Positions 1 to 7,978 of a stretch of 64,000 bases of DNA are shown here, piece by piece. This DNA comes from Mucilaginibacter corticis. Lineage in GTDB: Bacteria; Bacteroidota; Bacteroidia; Sphingobacteriales; Sphingobacteriaceae. The position numbers and the translations under genes were made by a program. Under the pieces are notes generated by a model. The model was not told the DNA's origin and searched no databases. It saw only the letters and a program-made list of their open reading frames with translations. The stretch lies in the NCBI RefSeq assembly GCF_007558865.1, contig NZ_VLPK01000004.1:124001-188000 (forward strand), written 5' to 3'. Numbering within the stretch: the stretch's first letter is position 1; each line of letters opens with the position of its first letter.

Positions 1-441
1 TATCAGTAACCCTTTCTGCGCAGGCGAAGCTTTTTTACGATAAGCCGCTATCCGCTCGGCAACAACATCAACCCCTAAATTGTTAAAACCCATGCGGTTG
101 ATCAGCGCCTTATCCGCAGGACTGCGAAACATACGCGGCTTGGGGTTGCCGGGCTGTGGCAGGGGAGTAACAGTGCCTACTTCGATAAAACCAAAGCCCA
201 TATTGGCCAGTTCGCTTATTACTTCTCCGTTCTTATCAAAGCCTGCAGCCAGGCCAACCGGGTTGATGAATTTAAGTCCAAAAACCTCTTTTTGCAGGCG
301 TTGATCCTTTAAATCCCATACGGCGCGGCTCAACGCTGCGCCACCCGGAAAACGGTTAAACCGTTTTAAATTCCTGGTAACAAAATAATGAATGTTTTCG
401 GGGTCGAACCTGAACAGTATAGGCTTAATTAAAGAATACAT
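1..441 (-). CDS. pyrD: Dihydroorotate dehydrogenase (quinone), N-terminal part
   Basis: Reading leftward from the ATG at 441, the frame stays open to the window edge (147 codons, C-terminus missing). The protein starts MYSLIKPILFRFDPENIHYF, the membrane-associated N-terminal helix of class 2 dihydroorotate dehydrogenases. It continues with NPVGLAAGFDKNGE and IEVGTVTPLPQPGNPKPR, the FMN/substrate-binding segments of the family, and then NRMGFNNLG. Class 2 enzymes oxidise dihydroorotate to orotate in pyrimidine synthesis and pass electrons to membrane quinone. A TAnnTTTG -7 box ends about 6 bases before the ATG, so the mRNA would have almost no leader. The identity is secure; only the cut end is unknown. 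Confidence 0.95.
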   Translation of the reverse strand, partial: MYSLIKPILFRFDPENIHYFVTRNLKRFNRFPGGAALSRAVWDLKDQRLQKEVFGLKFINPVGLAAGFDKNGEVISELANMGFGFIEVGTVTPLPQPGNPKPRMFRSPADKALINRMGFNNLGVDVVAERIAAYRKKASPAQKGLLI

Positions 442-446
442 GGCGC

Positions 447-454
447 CAAAGTTA
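447..454 (-). promoter_or_regulatory. -7 promoter box of pyrD
   Basis: On the minus strand this reads TAACTTTG, a full match to the Bacteroidota -7 consensus TAnnTTTG. Its last G lies six bases before the pyrD ATG. I saw no good -33 TTTG at the expected distance. Confidence 0.5.
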
Positions 455-560
455 GCAGTTTTAATGCTGACCTTCATATTCGGCTTCAATTTTATGGAAT
501 ATGATCGCGTAAGCAACTATTTGTAATTGCGGGCGTAATAATAATTAAATACAGCCATAT

Positions 561-1709
561 ATGTACAACCCACTGCCGGATAACCACAGGTATAAACAAT
601 TGGATAGTTTGAGAGGGCTTGCCGCGTTAACCGTTTTTATCGGGCATTCTATAGGTTCTGTTGTAAATACTTCATTATTAACTAAGGTGCAAACCACCCC
701 TCTAAGCATCCTGTTTAATGGGTATGCCGCGGTCATGTTCTTTTTTGTTTTAAGCGGATTTGTACTGAGTTTGCCTTTTATCAATAACGAAAAACCATTA
801 AGCCTTACCGCGTTTTATACCAAACGTTTTTTCAGGATCTATCCTGCATTTTTAATAGCTATGATCTTATCAGTAGTTTTAAAAGAACTGGTGTATAATG
901 AGCATACCATGGCCAATTCACTATTGTGGTTTAAACAATATTGGGCTTGGCATTGGGATCAGGTAAACCTGAAAGATACGATACGCGCGCTCCTGCTGAT
1001 AGATCCAGGTTTTAACAAGCGGCTGATAGATCCGCCTGTCTGGTCGTTAGTGGTTGAAGTTAAGATGTCCATAATACTGCCTTTTTTTATACTGATAGTT
1101 TCGCGTTGCGGAGCTTTGGTGAACGTTGGCCTGTTTTTCCTGATCTCTTACCTGGCTTACCGGCATACCGGTTTACAAGTAAGTGTGTTTTTCCTCGGGG
1201 TTATTTTGGCAAAATATCAACAACAATTAAAAGATAACATAAAAGCATGGCCAATGCCCGTATTGGTTGTGGTCATGCTGGTTAGCTTATTGCTGTATAA
1301 TGCCGGTTTAGAATTTCTTGACTTTCATTTAAAACCGTCCTACGTGCTTTTCTCAAACTACCTGCCGGCGATAGGCAGTTGCATGATCATTATTACCGTG
1401 TTGGCCAGTAAAAGATTAAGCAGCCTGTTTGAACGCAAGGTGTTTGTGTTTTTGGGCGTCATATCTTATAGTTTTTACTTAATGCACTTCCCGGTATTAA
1501 TGACGATGTTCTCCATAATAGTAAACCGGTTTGCTTACGGAACACAGGTTGCGACAGCGGTAGCGTTTGTCATAACGGTATTGATCAGCTATTTTATGAC
1601 GATATTTATTGAACGCCAATTTCGGCGCCTGGCATCCCGTCTGGTAAAGAAACACAGTATTTTTAATACCTGTAACATTAAAGCTACAGGCAGTTTGAAA
1701 GCGGTTTGA
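561..1709 (+). CDS. Acyltransferase 3 (OafA/YrhL-type) membrane protein
   Basis: A 382-residue polytopic membrane protein. It begins YKQLDSLRGLAALTVFIGHS, the acyltransferase-3 N-terminal motif with the conserved R-G and catalytic-type His. RIYPAFLIAMILS, DPPVWSLVVEVKMS (the conserved W-S-L-x-x-E element) and about ten hydrophobic segments follow. Family members transfer acyl groups, often acetyl, to sugars of exopolysaccharide, O-antigen or glycans at the cytoplasmic membrane; the acceptor here cannot be told. There are no glycan-synthesis neighbours: the next gene, an SGNH-fold esterase, follows by less than 100 bases on the same strand. An O-acetyl transferase/esterase pair is possible but unproven. 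The C-terminal tail is short and basic. The family call is firm and the substrate unknown. Confidence 0.9.
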   Translation: MYNPLPDNHRYKQLDSLRGLAALTVFIGHSIGSVVNTSLLTKVQTTPLSILFNGYAAVMFFFVLSGFVLSLPFINNEKPLSLTAFYTKRFFRIYPAFLIAMILSVVLKELVYNEHTMANSLLWFKQYWAWHWDQVNLKDTIRALLLIDPGFNKRLIDPPVWSLVVEVKMSIILPFFILIVSRCGALVNVGLFFLISYLAYRHTGLQVSVFFLGVILAKYQQQLKDNIKAWPMPVLVVVMLVSLLLYNAGLEFLDFHLKPSYVLFSNYLPAIGSCMIIITVLASKRLSSLFERKVFVFLGVISYSFYLMHFPVLMTMFSIIVNRFAYGTQVATAVAFVITVLISYFMTIFIERQFRRLASRLVKKHSIFNTCNIKATGSLKAV

Positions 1710-1776
1710 CATATTTGATTTTTCAAATAAAGCTGTAAATTCGATGATCCCGCTCTGGTGGGGTATGACCAATTTA

Positions 1777-2553
1777 ATGTTTATGGAAGATCAATCTAAC
1801 AACCGTCGTAGTTTTATAAAAAGCGCGTCAATAGGTGCTGTCGCGGCTATCAGTATTCCGCAAATCGTAACGTCAGCATTAGCCGCAGCGCCTAAAGGCA
1901 AGAAAATAAGCATCGAACAAGGCGATGTGATCCTTTTTCAGGGCGATTCAATTACAGATTCGGGCAGGGGAAGACGTAATGATTGGTCCCCCAACGACGC
2001 CGGGGCAATGGGCAACGGGTACGCGCTGATGGCTGCCGGGCAGTTGTTGCTGCAAAACCCGGGTAAGGATCTGAAGATCTATAACAAAGGCATCAGTGGC
2101 AATAAAGTTTACCAATTGGCCGACCGCTGGGACGCCGATACCTTAACTGTTAAACCAAATATATTAAGTATCCATATAGGTGTTAATGATTACTGGCATA
2201 CACTTAACGGCAGTTATAAAGGCACCATTGATAATTACATTGCCGATTATAAAAAGCTGCTTGACCGTACCAAGGCCGCCTTACCAAATGTGAAATTGAT
2301 CATCTGCGAGCCGTTTGGTGTTTTAAATGTAAAATCGGTGACCAAGGATTGGTACCCAACTTTCGACCTGTTCAAGAAAGCCGCTCGCGATATTGCCGAT
2401 GAATATAACGCCCCGTTTGTACCATACCAAGCTGCATTTGATAAAGCCATAACCCAGGCCCCGCCCGCATATTGGACAGGCGACGGCGTACATCCATCAA
2501 TAGCCGGTGCAGCCTTGATGGCAGAAACGTGGTTAAAGGCGGTGAAGGCGTAG
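1777..2553 (+). CDS. Secreted SGNH/GDSL-type hydrolase
   Basis: A secreted esterase-like protein of about 258 residues. After a short N-terminus comes NRRSFIKSASIGAVAAI, a twin-arginine-like signal ending near the A-L-A-A-A stretch. The SGNH blocks are in order: FQGDSITDSG (nucleophile Ser, block I), ISGNKV (block II Gly), IHIGVNDYW (block III Asn) and DGVHPS (block V Asp and His). The family removes acyl groups from carbohydrates or lipids, and a rhamnogalacturonan/xylan acetyl-esterase-like role is plausible. The start is uncertain: ATG codons at 1744, 1765, 1777 and 1783 are in frame. I chose 1777 because the later starts place the signal peptide close to the N-terminus. Confidence 0.87.
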   Translation: MFMEDQSNNRRSFIKSASIGAVAAISIPQIVTSALAAAPKGKKISIEQGDVILFQGDSITDSGRGRRNDWSPNDAGAMGNGYALMAAGQLLLQNPGKDLKIYNKGISGNKVYQLADRWDADTLTVKPNILSIHIGVNDYWHTLNGSYKGTIDNYIADYKKLLDRTKAALPNVKLIICEPFGVLNVKSVTKDWYPTFDLFKKAARDIADEYNAPFVPYQAAFDKAITQAPPAYWTGDGVHPSIAGAALMAETWLKAVKA

Positions 2554-2688
2554 ATTTTTGGAGTAAAAGGTTAAAGGCGAGAGGGAAAAGGTCTTTTCTT
2601 TCATCTTTATAAATCTGTTTGTCATTAAATGGCATCTTTGGCCTTTTACCTTTTACCTCAAAGCTTTCAGCTTTCGCCTCAAAAAACG

Positions 2689-2696
2689 TATCTTTG
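2689..2696 (+). promoter_or_regulatory. -7 promoter box of the ABC-F gene
   Basis: TATCTTTG matches TAnnTTTG exactly. A TTTC at 2665-2668 stands 20 bases upstream, a three-of-four match to the -33 TTTG. The expected transcription start falls within a few bases of the ATG at 2704. Confidence 0.55.
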
Positions 2697-2703
2697 CGGC
2701 CAA

Positions 2704-4629
2704 ATGATAGCTATAAATAATCTTACGTTCGAGATAGGTGCAAGGGCATTGTATGATGAGGCCAACTGGCATATTAAACCCGGTGAAAAAATAGGCCTTA
2801 TCGGCGCTAACGGAACCGGTAAAACTACGCTTTTGCGGATCATCACCGGTGAGTATAAACCTACATCGGGCACCATATCAATGGCTAAGGACCTCACCAT
2901 GGGTTACCTTAACCAGGATCTGTTGTCGTACTCGTCTGATAAGAATATTGTGCATGTAGCTATGGAGGCTTTTGAGCGCCAAAACCAGTTGCATGATGAG
3001 ATTGAAGCTTTACTTAAAAAATTAGAGACAGATTATACCGAAGATCTGCTGCACAAACTAAGCGACAAGCAGCACGAGTTTGAAGCGCTTGATGGCTATA
3101 ACATAGAATATAAAGCCCACGAAATTTTAGCGGGCCTTGGTTTTAGCGAAGCTGATTGCCAGCGCAAACTAAGCACCTTTTCGGGTGGATGGCGCATGCG
3201 TGTAATGCTGGCCAAGATCTTATTGCAGGCACCCGATATTTTGTTACTGGATGAGCCTACCAACCACTTAGACTTACCATCTATTCAATGGCTGGAAGAC
3301 TATTTGAAAGCTTTCCAGGGTGCTATAATCATCGTATCACACGATAGGTGGTTTTTGGATAAAGTAATTAACCGCACAGTCGAATCGCGCAAGGGTAAGC
3401 TTACCGTTTATGCGGGTAACTATTCTTTTTACCTGGAAGAAAAAGCCTTGCGTGCCGAAATTCAGCGTGGCGAGTTTAAAAATCAGCAATCAAAAATAAA
3501 GCAGGAAGAACGTTTGATCGAGCGTTTTCGTGCCAAAGCATCCAAAGCAAAAATGGCGCAATCGCGGATCAAGATGCTGGATAAAATGGAGCGTATTGAC
3601 GATGTGGACGATGATAACCCTGAAGTTAACTTCCGTTTCAAATTCAGCAAGCAATCAGGCCGTCACGTAGTTACGTTGGAACATATCACCAAAAAATATC
3701 CGGCCATTGATATTTTGGATGATGCCGAAGCTATTATTGAAAAAGGCGATAAAATTGCCCTGATAGGTGCCAACGGTAAAGGTAAATCAACCCTGCTGCG
3801 TATTGTGGCGGGTGCCGATAAAGACTTTAAAGGCACGGCGGTAACAGGCCATAACGTTACGCAGACTTTCTTTGCGCAACACCAGTTAGAGAGCCTGCAC
3901 TTAGAGAACCAGATTTTGCAGGAGCTACAGGCATTTGCCCCAAAGCAAACTGATACCGAATTGCGCTCTATATTGGGGTCGTTCTTATTTACCGGCGATG
4001 ATGTTTTTAAGAAGATCAAGGTATTATCGGGTGGCGAGAAATCGCGCGTGGCATTAGCAAAAGCATTAACTGCCGACGCTAACTTCCTGGTACTGGATGA
4101 GCCTACCAATCACCTGGATATGGCATCGGTAAATATATTGATCCAGGCCTTGCAACAATATGAAGGTACGGTGATCGTGGTATCGCACGACAGGTATTTC
4201 CTGGATAACGTGGCCAACAAGATCTGGTTTATTGAAGATCAAAAGATCAAGCAATACCCGGGTACTTATGCCGAGTACGACGAATGGTATGCCAAACGTA
4301 AATTAGAGCCCAAAACAGCTTTGCCAACGCCTCAGCCAAAAAAAGAGGAGAAAAAGCCTGAGCCGGTTAAACAAAGCCAGCCATCTGAAAACAAATTTCA
4401 GCAGCTAAAGAAACTGAACCAAGACCTTTCAAAAATGGAAGAGCAGATTGCCGCTTTAGAAAAAACGGTAAAAGACCTGGAAGCTAAACTGGCTGATGAT
4501 AAGATCTACAACGACAGCGCTAAATTAAAGGAAACCAATACCACCTATGACCAAAAGAAAGCCGAGCTAAAACAAGTTCAGCAGCAGTGGGAGGATCTGG
4601 CAGAGCAGATCATGGAGTTGGAAGCATAA
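2704..4629 (+). CDS. ABC-F family ATPase (Uup/EttA-like)
   Basis: A soluble protein of 641 residues with two ABC ATPase domains and no membrane segment, the ABC-F layout. Domain 1 has Walker A GANGTGKT near residue 34, signature FSGGWRMR near 160 and Walker B LLLDEPTNHLD. Domain 2 has Walker A GANGKGKS near 355, signature LSGGEKSR near 442 and LVLDEPTNHLD. Between them is the basic linker EERLIERFRAKASKAKMAQS. The C-terminal 100 residues are charged and coiled-coil-like, as in Uup. ABC-F proteins act on ribosomes during translation or relieve stalling; some give antibiotic resistance, but nothing here marks a resistance type. I used the ATG at 2704, not an in-frame upstream one, because homology begins MIAINNLTF and the promoter lies just upstream. 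Confidence 0.93.
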   Translation: MIAINNLTFEIGARALYDEANWHIKPGEKIGLIGANGTGKTTLLRIITGEYKPTSGTISMAKDLTMGYLNQDLLSYSSDKNIVHVAMEAFERQNQLHDEIEALLKKLETDYTEDLLHKLSDKQHEFEALDGYNIEYKAHEILAGLGFSEADCQRKLSTFSGGWRMRVMLAKILLQAPDILLLDEPTNHLDLPSIQWLEDYLKAFQGAIIIVSHDRWFLDKVINRTVESRKGKLTVYAGNYSFYLEEKALRAEIQRGEFKNQQSKIKQEERLIERFRAKASKAKMAQSRIKMLDKMERIDDVDDDNPEVNFRFKFSKQSGRHVVTLEHITKKYPAIDILDDAEAIIEKGDKIALIGANGKGKSTLLRIVAGADKDFKGTAVTGHNVTQTFFAQHQLESLHLENQILQELQAFAPKQTDTELRSILGSFLFTGDDVFKKIKVLSGGEKSRVALAKALTADANFLVLDEPTNHLDMASVNILIQALQQYEGTVIVVSHDRYFLDNVANKIWFIEDQKIKQYPGTYAEYDEWYAKRKLEPKTALPTPQPKKEEKKPEPVKQSQPSENKFQQLKKLNQDLSKMEEQIAALEKTVKDLEAKLADDKIYNDSAKLKETNTTYDQKKAELKQVQQQWEDLAEQIMELEA

Positions 4630-4636
4630 TACTTAC

Positions 4637-4664
4637 AAAGGCAGCCTTTAAAGCTGCCTTTTTT
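4637..4664 (+). terminator. Rho-independent terminator after ABC-F gene
   Basis: AAAGGCAGC and GCTGCCTTT pair perfectly over nine bases around a seven-base loop, followed by T residues. It lies directly after the ABC-F stop and before the kinase-like gene. Confidence 0.85.
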
Positions 4665-4678
4665 GTGAACCTTCTATT

Positions 4679-5221
4679 ATGAAAATACATGTTATGGGTG
4701 CATCCTGTGCCGGTTCAACCACTTTGGGTAAAGCTTTGGCCGATCATCTGGGGTACGCTTGTTTTGATACGGACGAGTACTTCTGGATACCTTCTGATGT
4801 TCCGTATACGATTAAACGCGACCCTGCAGAGCGGAATGCAATGCTTAAAAACGATTTTTTAAAAGAAGATAATGTTATAGTGAGCGGATCATTAGTTAGC
4901 TGGGGCGAGGAGTGGCTGACGGCGTTTGACCTGGTGGTGTTTTTATATGTACCCCACCAAATAAGAATGTATCGCTTGCATAAACGGGAAGTGGAGCGCT
5001 ACGGCGATGCCATATTTACCGACCCGTTAAGGATTAAATTATATAAAGACTTTACCAACTGGGCCACCGGCTATGATGATAACAGTACCAATGGCCGCAA
5101 CCTTGCTGTGCATTTAAATTGGTTAAGTAAATTAAATTGCGCCGTGTTGAAAATAGAAGGAGATACCACCGTTGCCGAAAGATTAAACATAACCGTTGCT
5201 AAAATGAAAGATATCTCATAG
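4679..5221 (+). CDS. P-loop nucleoside/nucleotide kinase-like protein
   Basis: A 180-residue soluble protein. It opens MKIHVMGASCAGSTTLGKAL, a P-loop in which the usual Walker A lysine is replaced (G-S-T-T instead of G-K-T/S). The continuation FDTDEYFW resembles the substrate-binding DxD/E segment of shikimate- and adenylate-kinase-like enzymes. DLVVFLYVPHQIRMYRLHKRE looks like the LID/arginine region (R-x-x-R). The substrate is unknown. A lysine-less P-loop recurs in this group of small kinase-like proteins, as I recall, so it need not mean loss of function. The gene starts right after a terminator, so it probably has its own weak promoter. Confidence 0.7.
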   Translation: MKIHVMGASCAGSTTLGKALADHLGYACFDTDEYFWIPSDVPYTIKRDPAERNAMLKNDFLKEDNVIVSGSLVSWGEEWLTAFDLVVFLYVPHQIRMYRLHKREVERYGDAIFTDPLRIKLYKDFTNWATGYDDNSTNGRNLAVHLNWLSKLNCAVLKIEGDTTVAERLNITVAKMKDIS

Positions 5222-5239
5222 CAGACCTGTATGGCAGGG

Positions 5240-5342
5240 CTGTCCGTCCGCAAGGGAACCCGGACAGATCGGACGGACGGACAGGTTGTTAATGAGGTGT
5301 CCGACCGTCCGAAAGGTGTCCGCACCTATCGCGGACGGACAC
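5240..5342. repeat. GTCCG-rich palindromic repeats, copies 1 and 2
   Basis: Copy 1 has perfect arms CTGTCCGTCCG (5240-5250) and CGGACGGACAG (5274-5284). Copy 2 has GTGTCCGACCGTCCG (5297-5311) facing CGGACGGACAC (5332-5342). Each could fold into a strong GC-rich hairpin in an AT-rich spacer. Related copies lie at 5748-5792 and 5827-5870. Confidence 0.85.
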
Positions 5343-5372
5343 TCTGAGTAATATTGATTTTTTAATTAAATA

Positions 5373-5403
5373 TTTGATAATCAATAAATTATATGTATAT
5401 TTG
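5373..5403 (+). promoter_or_regulatory. Complete Bacteroidota-type promoter with no gene close downstream
   Basis: TTTG at 5373-5376 and TATATTTG at 5396-5403 are separated by 19 bases, a full match to the -33/-7 consensus. No reading frame starts nearby; the next gene on this strand, sucD, begins about 575 bases on. The promoter may drive a small RNA or a long sucD leader, or may be chance in AT-rich DNA. Confidence 0.4.
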
Positions 5404-5747
5404 TATACTGTTCCAATCAACTGCCATATCCTGTAATATTATACCAAACTGCTAACCCTTTTTTTATTTTATAGAAGAAGAGGAGAAGGGGGGAGTGTAT
5501 TAAAATTTTTGATAAATTTTATTTTTTACCAATGGGATATATTGATTGATAATTATCAAGTAGATTATATTTTACCATTGATACGATACTGCTTTGGTAG
5601 TACCGGTTTTATTTGCGTTAAGGATGGAAACGGATACAGGCCAGCTGGGGGCTTGTTGCAGGGTTGTGGCTAAGGCCTGAAGGCGTATGAGTGTACAGCC
5701 TGACCTGACCTTAGGAAGGTAACGCCCATAAAAAAATCGGTATAAAG
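5404..5747. other. Gene-free AT-rich stretch
   Basis: No convincing coding frame, tRNA or known RNA family was found here. It holds a purine-rich tract (5474-5497, mostly A/G) and then mixed sequence up to the third GTCCG palindrome. A short frame on the minus strand (5572-5796) has no recognisable protein features and runs through the repeat. Confidence 0.5.
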
Positions 5748-5870
5748 GTGTCCGTCCGAAAGGGGAACAGGACAAAACGGACGGTCGGACACTCAAATAT
5801 TGGGAATGTTTAACTTTTGCAAGCTTGTCCGCTTTGTCCGATCTGTCCGCGTACCAAGCGGACGGACACC
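5748..5870. repeat. GTCCG-rich palindromic repeats, copies 3 and 4
   Basis: Copy 3: GTGTCCGTCCG (5748-5758) faces CGGACGGTCGGACAC (5778-5792). It is an inverted version of copy 2, because its right arm is the exact reverse complement of copy 2's left arm. Copy 4: three GTCCG words (5827-5849) face GCGGACGGACACC (5858-5870). Confidence 0.85.
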
Positions 5871-5947
5871 TTTACGGTGCGATTGTAAATTTTTCATCAT
5901 ATCATAAAAAATTGTATGCCGATACAGGCAGGGGCGAAAAATAATTT

Positions 5948-5955
5948 TAGCTTTG
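5948..5955 (+). promoter_or_regulatory. -7 promoter box of sucD
   Basis: TAGCTTTG fits TAnnTTTG and lies 25 bases before the sucD ATG. No clear -33 element at the consensus spacing. Confidence 0.45.
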
Positions 5956-5979
5956 CGATATAAAAGAAATCAAATACCA

Positions 5980-6858
5980 ATGAGTGTTCTCGTAAATAAA
6001 GATTCTAAAGTTATAGTTCAGGGTTTTACAGGTAATGAAGGTAGCTACCACGCATCGCAGATGATAGAGTATGGTACCCAGCTTGTTGGCGGTGTTACAC
6101 CGGGTAAAGGCGGCCAAACGCATTTAGACCGCCCTGTATTTAATACCGTTGCCGACGCTGTTGCAAAAACAGGTGCCGATGTATCTATCATTTTCGTTCC
6201 GCCTGCATTTGCTGCTGACGCGATCATGGAAGCTGCAGAAGCCGGTATAAAAGTTATTGTATGTATTACCGAAGGTATCCCTACAAAGGATATGATAGCG
6301 GTAAAAGAATATTTGACAGATAAAGATGCTCGTTTAATTGGCCCTAACTGCCCGGGCATTATCACTGCCGACGAAAGCAAAATAGGTATCATGCCGGGCT
6401 TCATCTTTAAAAAAGGTAACGTTGGTGTGGTTTCAAAATCAGGTACGTTAACTTATGAGGCGGTTGACCAGGTGGTTAAAGCCGGTTTGGGTATCACCAC
6501 AGCTATAGGCATTGGCGGCGATCCGATCATTGGTACACCAACTAAAGAAGCGGTTGAGCTGTTGATGAATGACCCTGAAACACATGGCATCATTATGATA
6601 GGCGAGATAGGTGGCGGCATGGAAGCCGAAGCTGCTCGTTGGATAAAAGAAAATGGTACTAAACCGGTGGTAGGTTTCATTGCCGGCCAGACAGCGCCTC
6701 CGGGACGCCGTATGGGCCACGCAGGTGCTATTGTTGGCGGTGCCGATGATACTGCTGCTGCTAAAATGAAGATCATGGCCGAGTGTGGTATCCGCGTTGT
6801 TGCTTCGCCTGCCGAAATTGGCGCTGCTATGGCAGAGGAGCTGGCTAAGTTAGCTTAA
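5980..6858 (+). CDS. sucD: Succinate-CoA ligase (ADP/GDP-forming), alpha subunit
   Basis: A protein of 292 residues, the usual length for SucD. The CoA-binding Rossmann part has VQGFTGNEGSYHA and GGVTPGKGG. The ligase part has RLIGPNCPGIIT, MPGFIFKKGNVGVVSKSGTLTYE and GHAGAIVGG, with the phosphorylated active-site histidine at residue 247. With SucC it makes succinate and ATP/GTP from succinyl-CoA in the TCA cycle. I chose the ATG at 5980 over an in-frame TTG at 5953, because homology begins MSVLVNK and the -7 box overlaps the TTG. The beta-subunit gene sucC is not adjacent and is not in this window. Confidence 0.96.
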   Translation: MSVLVNKDSKVIVQGFTGNEGSYHASQMIEYGTQLVGGVTPGKGGQTHLDRPVFNTVADAVAKTGADVSIIFVPPAFAADAIMEAAEAGIKVIVCITEGIPTKDMIAVKEYLTDKDARLIGPNCPGIITADESKIGIMPGFIFKKGNVGVVSKSGTLTYEAVDQVVKAGLGITTAIGIGGDPIIGTPTKEAVELLMNDPETHGIIMIGEIGGGMEAEAARWIKENGTKPVVGFIAGQTAPPGRRMGHAGAIVGGADDTAAAKMKIMAECGIRVVASPAEIGAAMAEELAKLA

Positions 6859-6897
6859 AGCTGAAAGGCTAAAGCAGAAAGCTTTGTAGATATTGAG

Positions 6898-6926
6898 ATC
6901 CCGGTCAGGTTTGGCCGGGATTTTTT
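6898..6926 (+). terminator. Rho-independent terminator after sucD
   Basis: ATCCCGG (6898-6904) pairs with CCGGGAT (6915-6921), followed by a T run. Confidence 0.85.
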
Positions 6927-7029
6927 GTTTGATAATGTTTTGTGCAAGTAACAATTTGACTACAGGTTTGCTCGGCCTTGTCAAATTTTGCTACCTTACA
7001 TCAACCATTATTTACATAAATTATCGCTT

Positions 7030-7977
7030 ATGAATATCCGTCACTTATCCCGTCGCCGGTTTATTGGCAGTAGCGCAGTTGCGGCAGCAGGTACGCTATT
7101 GTTACCTAAAACAACATTTGCCCATTCGTTTTTTGGCATAGCCGATAAGCCTAACTCGGTTGTGGGCGGGGTGCTCATAGGGGTAACAACCTATTCATAC
7201 CGCGATATGAAGAACGTTACCGCCGAGGATATGCTGCAATACTGCCTTCAAAATAACTTGAGCGGTGTCGAGCTGCGTGGCGATGCCGCCGAGCTATCCG
7301 CAGGTGCTCCAAAGCATGAAGCCGGGCAGTCGGGTGCCGATTTTAACAAGGCGATGGCTCAATGGCGAGCCACGGTATCAATGGATGTTTTTAAGCAGAT
7401 AGGTAAGAAATTTAAAGATGCGGGTGTACAGATCTACGCCTACAAACCCGTAGTATTTGGCGATCACAATACTGATGATGAGATCAATTATGCCTTTAAC
7501 GCGGGCAAAGCACTTGGCGCCAATCATTGCAATTGCGAAATGCCCGAAAGCGACGCGCAAACCAAGCGCATTGGCGACATAGCCGCGAAACATAAAATGC
7601 GTATTGGTTACCATGCCCATACACAGGCCACGCCAACTTTGTGGGACACCGCCATGAGCCAGTCAGAATATAACTGCATCAATCTGGATATCGGCCATTA
7701 CGTAGCGGGTAATAACCCCAGCCTGGTTGATTTTATCCTGAAAAACCACGAGCGTATTACCAGTATGCACATTAAAGACCGTAAGGTTAATAACGGCCCG
7801 AATACCGAATGGGGGCAGGGCGACACCCCGATAAAAGAAGTATTGCTGCTGATGAAAAAGAATCACTACAAGTTCCCGGCGACGATAGAACTGGAATACA
7901 AGATCCCGGCAGGATCAGACGACGTGAAGGAAGTTACCAAATGCCGTGAATTTGCAGCCGCCATATTAAGCGCCTGA
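7030..7977 (+). CDS. Secreted sugar phosphate isomerase/epimerase-like TIM-barrel protein
   Basis: A 315-residue protein starting MNIRHLSRRRFIGSSAVAAAG, a twin-arginine signal (S-R-R-R-F-I-G), so the folded protein is probably exported with its metal already bound. The mature part has TIM-barrel xylose-isomerase-like features: GVELRGDA, the barrel-strand IGYHAHTQ, INLDIGHYVAG and SMHIKDRK, which supply the His/Asp/Glu metal ligands of AP endonuclease-2 fold epimerases. The substrate is unknown; Bacteroidota carry many such exported proteins near carbohydrate genes. The upstream in-frame start at 6988 would bury the Tat motif, so I took 7030. It ends one base before the convergent GH43 gene. 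Confidence 0.85.
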   Translation: MNIRHLSRRRFIGSSAVAAAGTLLLPKTTFAHSFFGIADKPNSVVGGVLIGVTTYSYRDMKNVTAEDMLQYCLQNNLSGVELRGDAAELSAGAPKHEAGQSGADFNKAMAQWRATVSMDVFKQIGKKFKDAGVQIYAYKPVVFGDHNTDDEINYAFNAGKALGANHCNCEMPESDAQTKRIGDIAAKHKMRIGYHAHTQATPTLWDTAMSQSEYNCINLDIGHYVAGNNPSLVDFILKNHERITSMHIKDRKVNNGPNTEWGQGDTPIKEVLLLMKKNHYKFPATIELEYKIPAGSDDVKEVTKCREFAAAILSA

Positions 7978-7978
7978 T

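Noticed and set aside
5572..5796. 74-residue frame on the minus strand in the spacer before sucD
   Set aside because: Runs through the GTCCG palindrome, has no recognisable features and no start signal.
5240..5870. GTCCG repeats as a possible CRISPR array
   Set aside because: Copies are palindromic, uneven in spacing and in both orientations; no constant repeat/spacer period, no cas genes.
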